From assembly GCA_012976225.1 (NCBI GenBank), contig JAAVVG010000012.1:434001-498000 (forward strand): DNA of 64,000 nt, written 5' to 3'. The notes beneath the pieces were generated by a model that was not told the origin of the DNA, did not search any database, and worked only from the letters and a program-made list of their open reading frames with translations. How positions within the stretch are numbered: the first letter of the stretch is position 1; every line of letters begins with the position of its first letter. Below are positions 31,700 to 41,573 of this stretch, piece by piece. A program made the translations under genes and the position numbers. Origin of the DNA: Golubevia sp. BC0850 (lineage: Eukaryota; Basidiomycota; Exobasidiomycetes; Golubeviales; Golubeviaceae).

Positions 31700-34607
31700 T
31701 TAAATGACGTCTTCTCCGTTCCACTCCACCAACTGGACAGCATTCTTAATGACCTTCTCTACATCCCATCTTCCACCAGGTCCGCCATCGGAGAGCTTCA
31801 GAGACAAGAGCCCGCCGACCTCGTCTACCGCTCTGAGGACCTCATCCATGTCGCTCTTCGTGTGAGAACTGCTTAGACAGAAGCGCACTCTGCAGGAATG
31901 AAGAGGAGTAGCTGGAAAACCTACGCAGACACAAACGATAGGAGTTCGACTTGAAGAAGAGTCACTTGAAGAAGGATCGGTGAGAGATTTGGCCTCCAGC
32001 TCCAACTCCTCCTTCTTTCGTCTTTCAAAGTCTACTTCATTCTTGAAGACATAAGATCTGCGCTCTTGAGGTGGCAGAGAAGCTTGACGATCTAATAACA
32101 TTCTACTGAAGAGAGGCATCTTACTGAAAGAGGCGGAGAAAGGAGGAAGTGACGGAGGAGGTCACTGGTCAGCACAAGCGTCTTATTGGGACCCAAATTC
32201 TTCAGCCCCTTGAAGCAACGCTCTGAATACTCACGCTAAGTTGAAAATCAATAACGGAACGATAGGAGAGTCTCTATGACCGTAGATGATGAAACCCAAC
32301 TTCCTTAATCCAGTACTCAAATACCTTGCATTAAAGGCTAGTCTTCTGAGTCTTTCCTTTCCTTCACTCCCATCCATTAAGTTCTCTGGAAGATTGATCC
32401 AGTCTGGAAGAAGAGCTTTTTCTGCAGGATCGTTTCCGACTCCCATAATTGAGGCCATGGAGGACATGATTTGAGTTAAGACTGGTGGTGATAGGGTTTC
32501 TCCATAAACGTTGGCGTGATTTTCTAGACGAATACGATCCATTAAAGCTTTTGATCCAGAGATGTAACCTCCAGCAGCTCCAAAGGACTTGGTGAAAGTT
32601 CCCATCAAAATGTCGATTCTGGCTGGGTCGATTCCGAAGTAATCACAGACACCACGACCATTTGGGCCAATCGCACCAATACTATGAGCTTCATCGACAT
32701 AGAGATAGAACTGGATCAGAAGAAATGGCGAAAAAAAGAGAGAGTGGATAAGAGAGAGTGCGGAAAGTGATGTCAGCGAGGGGAACCAAAAGCAGAATGT
32801 ATGCCACCTTCAAGATACCGGAAGAGACACTACATTGGACTATCGACTCTCAAATCAGAAGGGAAGGATCTATAGAGACTATTAGCTGCAAAGCCAGGTG
32901 AAATCGATAGTTGGTAGGAAGCTGACTTATTCAAGCCACCCGAATCCTGCTCTCTCAAGTCAAAGCTCTTTGAAGCTCTCAGATCCTCCTTTCTTTCGCA
33001 CCCGCCCTCATCCTGAGCCCTGATTCCAGCCACTCTGCTGAGCCTTCCTGACTAAGCTCTGTTGCTACTCCAAGACTCACCTTGTATTTCTCCTTCAAAT
33101 CCATGACCGCCGGCAAGTTGATCAAAGTTCCCTCCATACTGTAAAGACCCTCTACCAACAATACAATCTTCTTCCAAGGTCTGTGAGTTCTAGGCATTCC
33201 TTGAGAGATGCATTCCTTCAACAGTTTCTCCAAAGATTCCATATCATTGTGCTTGTACTGTCTAATCATAGCTCCAGATAATCTAGATCCAAATCTCAAA
33301 CTTGAGTGATTGTACTCGTCAGAGATCAACAGAGTTCCAGGGCCAGAGAGGACAGGAATGGTAGTAGAATTAGTAGCAAACCCCATGGAGATGATGACTG
33401 CATCTTCTTTCCCTACGAACTTAGCTACCAATTTCTCAGTTTGATGATGTAAATCTAAATGACCAGCTCCGAGTCTTGAAGAGAATGAAGAGACCCCGTA
33501 TTTCTGAATACCAATTTCTACAGAATCGGCACACCCTCCATGAGATTGAGCAAACCCTAGATAGTTATAAGCACTAACATTTAAAGCTCTAGTCTTCTCA
33601 CCAGTCAACTTGAAGGAGTGGAAATAATCATCTGAAGTTCTATCCAAAGTAACAACTGTTCTACCACACACTCCAGTCACAGGACGTGCGAATAAATCGT
33701 CAATCCTAAGCTTCAACCTTCTGGTATAGAAACTATCGAAATCACTGTTCAAAGCTGCATAACCATTTCTTTCTACTAGATGATCGAAAGATGCGGGAAA
33801 CATACGTTTCTCAAAGAAGTCTCTAGCGTGTCCAACTACGATTAGAATTAGATAAGTCAGGTAAGTTGAGATTAGAATGAAATAAGAGGGTTCTTCTTCG
33901 AATGGATGAGGTAATGGATCTCCTACTCTATGTTGAGAAGTATATCTGTAAAATTGGTTTGAACAGTAACCGTATTCTTGATGTAATAGAGTAGTCCCAT
34001 CTGAAGAGGAAGAATGAGAGGTTTTTGGAGGAATAATTTGTGCTAAAGGCTGAAGTTGGGCCTCTTTCTCATTTGATGCTAATGATCTTGAGATTTTCGA
34101 TTGAACAGCTTGATCATGAGAAGCTTGGATTGATTCTAAGGAATCCCTTGAAGCTGAAGTTGAACCAGTTGTCATACTTGGAGCAATTAGAGATGCTGTA
34201 GGACTGTCCCCCTCCGTCTCATCCTCTTCATTCCCAGTGCCATTTTCATTCATGATCCCATTTAAATGGCCATTCCCGTTTAAGATCAAGCCGTTCATAG
34301 CAGTCATGTCTCTCTTTGCAGCTTCATACCCACTGAAAACGTCGGTTCCATCCTCATCTCTTAATTGACCTGGATGAGGGTGTCCATTAAGCTCAACTGT
34401 TGGTAAGCCTTTGGAAGTGATAGTAGAAGGAGATGAAGAAGATTTTGGCGAAGAAGAAGGTGAAATTGGGGACGAATTCTGTTTTGAGGTTGTAGATTTC
34501 AAATCGTTTGAGGCTGGAGATGTAGAAGTGGTAGAAGTAAAGGACTCAGACTCTTGATCCAAGCCGTTTGAAGAGTCTCTTTTAGATGAAGATCTTAAGG
34601 AAGGCAT
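31700..34607 (-). CDS. LCB2: Serine palmitoyltransferase catalytic subunit 2
   Basis: Catalyses PLP-dependent condensation of serine with palmitoyl-CoA, the first step of sphingolipid synthesis, at the ER with Lcb1. Exon 1 starts at the ATG at 34607 (MPSLRSSSKRDSS; codons upstream lack an ATG). After a Ser/Thr-rich leader it contains a hydrophobic helix (YFILISTYLTYLILIVVG), NVSAYNYLGFAQSHGGCAD, ISDEYNHSSLRFGSRLSGA and VEGLYSMEGTL. Exon 2 has VDEAHSIGAIGPNGRGVCD and the PLP lysine in GTFTKSFGAAGGYISG. Exon 3 begins KMPLFSRMLLDRQ. The leader of roughly 240 residues before the membrane helix is longer than in yeast Lcb2. A charged insert of about 45 residues (PPQERRSYVFKNEVDFERR and on) sits between KMPLFSR and VCVGFPATPLHSCRVRFCLS. 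All catalytic landmarks are present. Intron 1 is about 370 nt. Confidence 0.95.
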
Positions 34608-35643
34608 CTTCAACGATGAAACTTGAGATCTAAAATTGGAAGATTGGTTGGGGAGGAGCAAGGTATGGGTAGGCGGGTAGGTAGTAGGTGCTTACCAGAA
34701 ACACTGTCTCTATGAAATTGCTTAAAGAATCGACCTTCTGTTTTTAAACCTGTTTCGAATTTGAGGTCGAACTCGTTCTATTTGGAGATTTGAAGTCATT
34801 GGAGCCTTAGCCCATACCGGGAGGTGAGTGACCGACGGTCCACCCTCGAGCCTCGAGGCCCCTATAATCGTTCATTCTGATTTTTGAGCTCTGTCTCTCG
34901 TTTTTTCTGAAAAGTTCAGCTGGAGGCATGTTGTCGAATTATAATGCTTGTAGAAAGTTAGGAGAGGAATGAAGGTGTTTGAGGTAAGAATTGGTGAACC
35001 CTTTTTTTCCCTCTGACAAATGCGATTTGATTGCCTCTATCCTTTTCTCAAGGGTTCAGCACCTTCAAATCTTCATTCCCACCTCTTGAGATGTAACACT
35101 GATGCTCATGTTTATATTTCTATCTAAAATATATCGGAGGTTTCCTTGAAGTTGACGCAACCAATCCAAGTTCTGACAGAGGGAACACCCAGCTTTGAAC
35201 TCTTCCACTCCACCTCCATTTCGGAATGGGTTGACCTTCTAGGAGCGACCAGGGGCTTGATGAGACTTTTTTTAGAAGGATGGAAGAGTCTCATCTAAAG
35301 GTGTTCCGGGAGAATTTGACACAGAAAATCCACTGAGAACCCCTGAAACACGGAGGTGGCAGAAACGAACCTGTCTTCCTACGTCTCGGAAGAGCAAGAC
35401 CTCGGAAGAATCTATTCTAGCATTTAGAAGAAGATTGTTTGAGGCTGATCAACCCCCTGAGCTATCTTCCTTCAAATCTTCAAGGGCTATCCTTGCAGCG
35501 AAGGTCTCTCGGAACTCAGTCTCAAGGTCGAACGCTTTAGAACCCATTTGATTTCAAAAGAAGAGCAAGTTAAATTTCGAAAAGAAAAAGTAGCTCTGAA
35601 CAACTTCTGAGCTTCAAGAGTTTGAAAAAATTGGTTCTCAAGA
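34608..35643. other. Intergenic interval upstream of LCB2
   Basis: About 1 kb with no supported gene. It should hold the LCB2 promoter. A pair of palindromic words GACCGACGGTC and CTCGAGCCTCGAG occurs near 34830-34856. A 70-codon minus-strand frame at 35487-35699 overlaps the LCB2 duplicate and has no protein-like composition. Confidence 0.3.
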
Positions 35644-35887
35644 AGACGCTTGTGCTGACCTCCTTCGTCACTTCCTCCTTTCTCCGCCTCTTTCAGCAAG
35701 ATGCCTCTCTTCAGTAGACTAGCTTCTCTGCCACCTCAAGAGCTCAGATCTTATGTCTTCAAGAACGAAGTAGACTTTGAAAGACGAAGGAAGGAGGAGT
35801 TGGAGCTAGAGGCCAAATCTCTCACCGAACCTTCTTCAAGTGACTCTCCTCTCTCTAGAACTCCAATCGTCACAGTTTGCGTGGGAT
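35644..35887 (+). pseudogene. Inverted partial duplicate of LCB2 (intron 2 end plus start of exon 3)
   Basis: About 244 bp on the plus strand match LCB2 minus-strand sequence from 31.9-32.2 kb. The match begins in LCB2 intron 2 (AGACGCTTGTGCTGACC), runs through the pyrimidine tract and TTTCAG acceptor, and continues into the exon as KMPLFSR...LASLPPQELRSYVFKNE to PIVTVCVG, where it stops. The copy lacks codons for the MLLDRQ segment and about 9 bases of the intron. Because intron sequence is included, it arose by DNA duplication, not from mRNA. It retains an open frame of 62 codons from 35701 but no promoter or partner exons. It abuts the 3' end of aldo-keto reductase 2. Confidence 0.8.
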
Positions 35888-35915
35888 AGTATAGTATGCA
35901 GTACATTGGTTTTCC

Positions 35916-37640
35916 TTAGAAAGCGACTCTCTTAGCCATAGCCTCAGGATATCTTTCTCCCTTTGGAGTAAATTTGGTAATGTATTCGTCAAGTTCCTTC
36001 AATTCTTCAGAAGAGAGCTTGATTTCTGCAGCACCAACATTCTCTTCAAGGTATTTCTGACGTCTAGTTCCGGGGATAACTAGGATCGAAGCGTCTTGAG
36101 CCAGAATCCATGCCAATGAAATTTGAGCTGCGGTACAGGATTTCTTCTGAGCTAAAGCTTTGATGTAGTCAACAAGTTGTTTGTTGCTGGAACGAGAAGA
36201 CAGGCGGGAAATACGAGGCATCATGAGGTTAGCCAAGAATTGTATCAACTCTTTTTCTTGCTAGACACATGGACGTGCCAATCTTATCTCCATAGAACAT
36301 AGATTTGAGAACAGAGAAAAGAGTTCTACTCACTGTTCAAAAGCTTCCTTGACGAATCTTGGGTTGTTCTTTCTGAAGTCTCCATCGTCTAACTGGTCTG
36401 GAGTGAAGTCGTTGGTGAGAGCACCTCTTCCGAGAGGCTGCAGAGAAGAAGTAAAGACAACATGTGAATTTGTCAGAATCTCACCAAAGGAAAGTCAAAG
36501 GGTTGCTTCCACTTACACTGTAGGCAACCAAAGCAGTTCCATTCTTCTTACACCAGTCCAAGATTCCATTGCTCAAGACTTGAGGAGTCCAGGCAGACAG
36601 TTCGATCTGTACAGCGTCTACGTGAGCCACTTTCTCAGCTCTTTCTAAATCCTCTACTGTGAATTCTGAAACTCCAATATTCTTGATCTTTCCGGCATCT
36701 TTCAGTTCTTGCATGGCTCCAATCGTTTCTTCAATCGAGACATCCATTGGTTTACGATGAATGTAGTAGAGATCAATCGAATCCACTCCGAGACGAGATA
36801 GCGAATCTTCGCATGCTGAGTGAACGTATGCTTTGTCACCTCTGACGTTGAACTCTAAGGTGTTTCCAAATTTGGTGGCCAGGAACACCTTTTCGCGAGA
36901 TCCTGGGTGTGACTGGAGACGGCGAGACGGAGATGGGAGAGAGGTCGGGGAAAAGGGAATTGAGCGGAAAGCAGGGATCGAAACGTGGAGAGAGCAACTT
37001 CTATCCCAATACTAGCTGGAGCTTCTTCATTTCTTCCCCTGTCTTCAATGTTGTTATAGATCATGAAGCCTCTTCTCACTCACCTTGAAGAAAGATCCGA
37101 TTTGCTTCTCGTTGTAACCAAGTTTCTTCTCTGCAAAGATGGTATAGATGTCGGCCTACCAAACGAAGTCAAATCGAAAGTAAAGATCCATAGTAGGAAG
37201 TCAGAAGTCGAAGTCGATAGGGAACTGAGCGAGTTGGGACTTGGGAGTCGAGAAGAAAGCGATAGAGAGTAACGAGGTGCAAGAAACCCTACTCACAGTA
37301 TCCCAGTGATTGCAACCTAATTCTAAAGCTTTTGCCAAAAGAGTGTCGACTTCTGGTTGAGGCAGAACATCTCCATAAAAGGAAGAACCAGCTCCCATGG
37401 CTGGAAGAAACGGGACGAAGAAGAAGAGGATAAAGGTAAGATTTAAAGCACTCGTATCGCTCAGAGAGAGGAGTAACCTTTTAACTGACCTCCGAAACCG
37501 ATGGCTCCGATCTAGAAAGGGAGAACGAAGGTGAGAAGGGCTGATCAGAAGGGAGGGAGGGGAAGGAATCGCGAAGGTGAAACGAGAGCGAGGCTTACCT
37601 TTGAATTTGAGTTGGGGAATTGACGTTGAGCTTGAACCAT
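35916..37640 (-). CDS. Aldo/keto reductase (paralogue 2)
   Basis: Same AKR subgroup and exon layout as the gene at 26.2-27.9 kb. The ATG at 37640 gives MVQAQRQFPNSNSK, followed by IGAIGFGG, MGAGSSFYGDVLPQPEVD, ADIYTIFAEKKLGYNEKQIG, the main exon starting KVFLATKFGNT, PLGRGALTNDF, and the last exon beginning NKQLVDYIKALAQKK, ending KRVAF at 35916. The catalytic tetrad is intact: Asp of NHWDTADIY, Tyr of DIYTIF, Lys of LATKFG and His of LYYIHRKP. It differs from paralogue 1 by a short C-terminal extension (EAMAKRVAF) and by the variable loop after the catalytic His (PMDVSIEE against DPNTPIEE). The two genes lie in opposite orientation about 8 kb apart, indicating an inverted duplication. Confidence 0.92.
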
Positions 37641-37700
37641 TTTTGTACTGATGGGTGTTAGATGTTAAAGAGTTGTGGGAGGGAAGGAAGAACCTTCGAA

Positions 37701-37708
37701 ATTTTATA
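37701..37708 (-). promoter_or_regulatory. TATA box of aldo-keto reductase 2
   Basis: TATAAAAT on the minus strand, about 60 bp upstream of the ATG at 37640. A good match to a fungal TATA element. Confidence 0.5.
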
Positions 37709-38392
37709 GTCAACGAGGTTCGGCACTTCGGCCATGCGACACCTCCACCAGCCTGATCCAAAAGCCTCGTGAGATTACACTTGATAAGACCTCAGGAAGA
37801 CCTCATCAGTATCAATGAAAAATGGTGCAGATCTAACAAAATGTTGGTTGGAGTAGGGAAGAGTTTCTATCACGGATCTTGAAGTGAAACGAAGATTTTG
37901 AGAGGAGAGAGAGAGAGAGAGAGGGACTGAGAGCTCCACTTTTGAGAACTCTCCTCTCTCAATCCGTTCATGGGTGTTTTAGAACCGCCATTCTATCGTC
38001 GCTGTCTGCACAGCTAAGACTAGATGAAACAGGGGGAGGAGAAACAATCCGGAGTTTTGAGGTCCGATTGAACGGTTCTGCTCAAACCTCAATCTGACCG
38101 CCAAGGTGGGCATAGCCTTACCATCTATCTATCTTGACTTTAAGGGGAGGGTCCCAGATTCTTGGAACGGAAGCTTGATCCTATCGTTGAGATTGAAGTT
38201 ATGCTCAAAACCAGAATGTTAGAGGTCCTTCAGTCCTATGTTGGGGTCGTGGTTGCGATGGTGACGCTTCGAACTTCGACCCTATCAATAGACTCAAGAA
38301 TCCGTTTTCAAGAAATTCTTCTTCCTTCCCTTCTCCATCCTTCAACTCCTATTCTGGTCATTCTTTCAATAATTTCAGCCTGCAAGATCGAC
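37709..38392. other. Divergent intergenic region, AKR2 and hydrolase 1
   Basis: Contains a (GA)n tract at about 37905-37923 and no supported gene. The plus-strand frame open upstream of the hydrolase (from 38162) lacks signal-peptide character and is taken as leader. It should carry promoters for both flanking genes. Confidence 0.35.
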
Positions 38393-40206
38393 ATGAAGCT
38401 GGTAATTCTACTGTCATTCTCGCTTCTCCTCCAAAGCGTCTCTTCAAATCTCCTGGAAGAATTCCCATTGTTACCTCATAGCGACCCACCTTCAAAAGAA
38501 GTTCACCATTCCAGACCTTCGAATTTCTATCCATCAGGAGCAGGAAGCAGATTCCGTTCTTTAAAAAGACAAGTGGATCTAAATGAACTTCAAGCACGCA
38601 TCGTTTCAACCTCAACCTCAGATCCAATCAGAGCCGCGGAGATGGTCTCTGAGTTACCCAACACCTCAGATTATTCAGGTCTTGATTCTAATAGTCAATT
38701 CAATATTATCTCGCCAGATCAACCAGATGAAAGACAATACGATTGGAATAATTCGACTTTTTTTAATCCGAATGGGCAAACGGAAGCTACTCCTGATGGT
38801 GAAGGTTGGTTATTTTTACCGGAGGTTGAAGGATTAACATTGAATCGAAGTTTAGTTATCAGAGAGAATGCCATTCAACCTTTTTATGTTACAAGTGGTT
38901 ATGATCCGACTTTGATTAAGAGAGCTGTCATCACTTGGCCTGGAAAGGTAAGAAGAACCGAACTCGACGCTATTCACAGGATCGAGACATTTCCAGCTAA
39001 CTCTTTCATTTTCTCTTCGCAGCCACGAGATTCTTGGAAGTATGCCAATTTGTTAGGAAACGCTCTTCGTGTGGCAACTAATGGTAACCACTCAGACATC
39101 GCCTCGCAAGTCAATTCCGAAGAAGTGATCGTGATAGGTCCAGCTTGGTTGAATAACATCGACTCAGAGGCTGGTGCGTCTCGAGATAACGAACTCATTT
39201 TCCATGGATCTCAATGGCAATCTGGAGGTAGAGCTAGAAGCCCAAGACTAGAGAACAACATCTACAGCTACGATGTTATGGATTTCTTCATCGACATGCT
39301 CTTCGACAAGAATCAGTTCCCTGCTCTGAATCAAGTAACTATAGCTGGACATTCCATGGGCGGACAAGCTGTAGAAAGATTCGCTTTGTTGGGTCACTCT
39401 AGACCTTACGATGATAACATAAGGTACTGGGTTGGGTGAGTTTTCGACGCAAGGGAAGACGAGGTGGCAAATCTCTAAGTCTGATTCACTCTCTTTTGTC
39501 AATTCCCTCAGCAATCCTGGTAGTTATGCATTCTTGAACTCTGAAAGACCTTATCTGAATGAGAGTTGTTCGAACTTCGATGAATGGCCTTATGGAATCG
39601 GAGGGGACACATCTGAAATCAGCAACTACGCTAGAGCAGAAATTAGAGCAAACAAGCAAGCTGTGATAGACAGGTTTAGATCTAGAAAAGTATACTATGC
39701 TCTTGGTTTACTAGATAATGGTCCTGGAGACAATTTCTGTCAAGTGAGTAGCGAAACAAGATTGGAGAGATCTCGATTTCAGGGTCACCCCTGACGTTCT
39801 TCTTCTCTTCTAGGCCGGTACTCAAGGAGGTAATCACTTAGATAGAGGTTCAGAATTCATCAAACACCTAGGAAGAATGGAGGGTGGATTTCCAGTGTCT
39901 CATACCGCAGACTTTATTGCAGGAGTCTCTCATCAAGTGAGTTCGATTGAAAAAATCTAGATCTGGAGTTTGCCTTTTGATCAAGATTCCACTTTTCCCT
40001 CTCACCTTCAGGATTTTCCAATGATCTCGGCTAACATCTCTCTACAGAGAATCTTCGCTGAAGAGTACAACATTCGTCATGGAGATGGAATCGTCAACAC
40101 TACGAGCGTTGGAGTCGCCGTGAATGGAGCCGTTGACTCTTGTCAACCAAAGCTTGGAATCGTCTTGATGTCAACCCTGATAACTGTCGCTTTGATGATC
40201 TCTTAA
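38393..40206 (+). CDS. Secreted alpha/beta hydrolase, GPI-like C-terminus (paralogue 1)
   Basis: Serine hydrolase of the alpha/beta fold, substrate unknown. I chose the ATG at 38393 because it opens a clean signal peptide (MKLVILLSFSLLLQSVSS); the longer frame upstream does not. After a Ser-rich pro-region come the core segments: NAIQPFYVTSGYDPTLIKRA, RDSWKYANLLGNAL, EEVIVIGPAWLNN, FHGSQWQSGG, and the nucleophile elbow GHSMGGQAVERF with the catalytic Ser. Later exons give NPGSYAFLNSERP, DNGPGDNFCQ, GGNHLDRGSEF and FPVSHTADFIAGVSHQ, whose conserved His residues are candidates for the triad. The protein ends in a hydrophobic run (LGIVLMSTLITVALMIS) with no charged tail, typical of a GPI-anchor signal. 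It has five exons. It is a paralogue of the gene at 43.9-46.0 kb. Confidence 0.82.
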
Positions 40207-40523
40207 ACTTCACTTTCGCTTTCTCTTTATAATACTTCTCAAACCCAATTTGTTTCTCTAGTCTTATTCCTTCACTCATACGGACTTTTCGTTTTTCATC
40301 AAAATCAATCTTTTTCATCACTCAGATTACCGTGTGCAAAGTTTAGATTTCATCTCAAAGGGTAGAAATGCAAGACCATTAAAGAACAGAAGAAAGGTAT
40401 TGGTTCAGAAAGAGGATCGAGGTTCGGAGCGAATTGACTGCTGCCTAGCCTAATCTCATCATTTCAAAAGAACTTATAGACTAGAAGAAAGATTTAGATC
40501 GGATTTTTGAATAGAGTTCAAAT
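40207..40523. other. Convergent 3' interval
   Basis: A 317-bp gap between the 3' ends of hydrolase 1 (+) and the PMP3-family gene (-). AT-rich with no coding signal. Confidence 0.3.
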
Positions 40524-41485
40524 CTATTGAGAAGTAGATCCGTAGTGAGGAGCAGGCACCGAGATCCTCTCTCCATTAGCGACATATTCTCCATTTCCGA
40601 TGTACTTGAATCCGCCATATCTTCGAGTCGTTAAAGAAAGTCAGAGGTCAGCAAATTCAGATACCACATCAGTAATGTAAAACACTTACCCGTACTTTTC
40701 TTCGGCCTTCATCTGTTGGATTGGAAGAGTGGGAGAGGAGGAGTTAGCATGAGGACAGAGGTTCCATCAAGATAGGTCTAGAAATGATCGCAATTGATTC
40801 TATTCTGCAATTCAGGAGAACAATTGGACCTCTATCTCATTGTCCCTGAGGCCACCTCTCATATCTTATACCTCTACCCTCTGCCCATGCCCTCCACCCC
40901 GTGCACTTCAAACTCCCTTCTGCTAGTATATCCACTCTGATTCGTACTCACCTGCTTATAGATGAGCCAGAATGCATGTACATGTCCTTTTTAGTCCAGG
41001 GAAACGGCAGAACAAGAAGCAGAGTCGGTGCCGAAGGAAAGATCGAAGGACGAGATAAGATAGACGGTTAGAGTTGGAGACAGGCAACGAATGTGTATTT
41101 CTGAGGTAGCGTATGGTTGCGCTCACCTGGAATGACTCCCAAAATAGTTAATAAGACGTTGATGAGCAGATCACAGCTGCACTGTTATTGATAAGTGAAG
41201 GACGGGATCCAACGCTCATGTTAGACACCAACTGTTACTCAGTCTCTTTTCTCTCTCCCCTGCCTTGCAAAGTTACCGCAAGAAGGGAAACGTTTACTTA
41301 CACCAGCGACGAAGGCAGCAGCGGCAGGTGGGAAGAGGATTGCCACTGTAGAGGAGAGGAGATACTAGAAGCGCAGTCAGAATTCACCGTAAATCTGGGA
41401 GTCGACAGGGAAAGGTGGTTGAAAGTGATTGGGTTGGATTGAGGAACTGACCTAGCATGATTAAGATATCGGAAGATTTGACCAT
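40524..41485 (-). CDS. PMP3 / SNA-family plasma membrane proteolipid
   Basis: Small two-helix membrane protein of the stress-induced UPF0057 (Pmp3/Sna) family, which affects membrane potential and ion homeostasis. It is broken into six tiny exons, too short to stand out as reading frames. The ATG at 41485 gives MVKSSDILIML; then VAILFPPAAAAFVAG; CDLLINVLLTILGVIPG; HVHAFWLIYKQ; MKAEEKYG; and YGGFKYIGNGEYVANGERIS to the TAG at 40524-40526. These reproduce the family signature: ILFPPAA in helix 1, CDLLINxLLTxLGxxPGHxHAFWLIYK in helix 2, then a hydrophilic tail as in yeast Sna2/Sna3-type members. Total is about 95 residues. It is divergent from U1-70K, with only 88 bp between the start codons. 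Confidence 0.85.
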
Positions 41486-41573
41486 GTTTGTAAGTTTGTT
41501 TCGAGGTTTAACAAATGGAGTGGTTTGGTTTTCAATAGAGACAAGTCCACAGCTTCTACCCCCCATCCCAACC

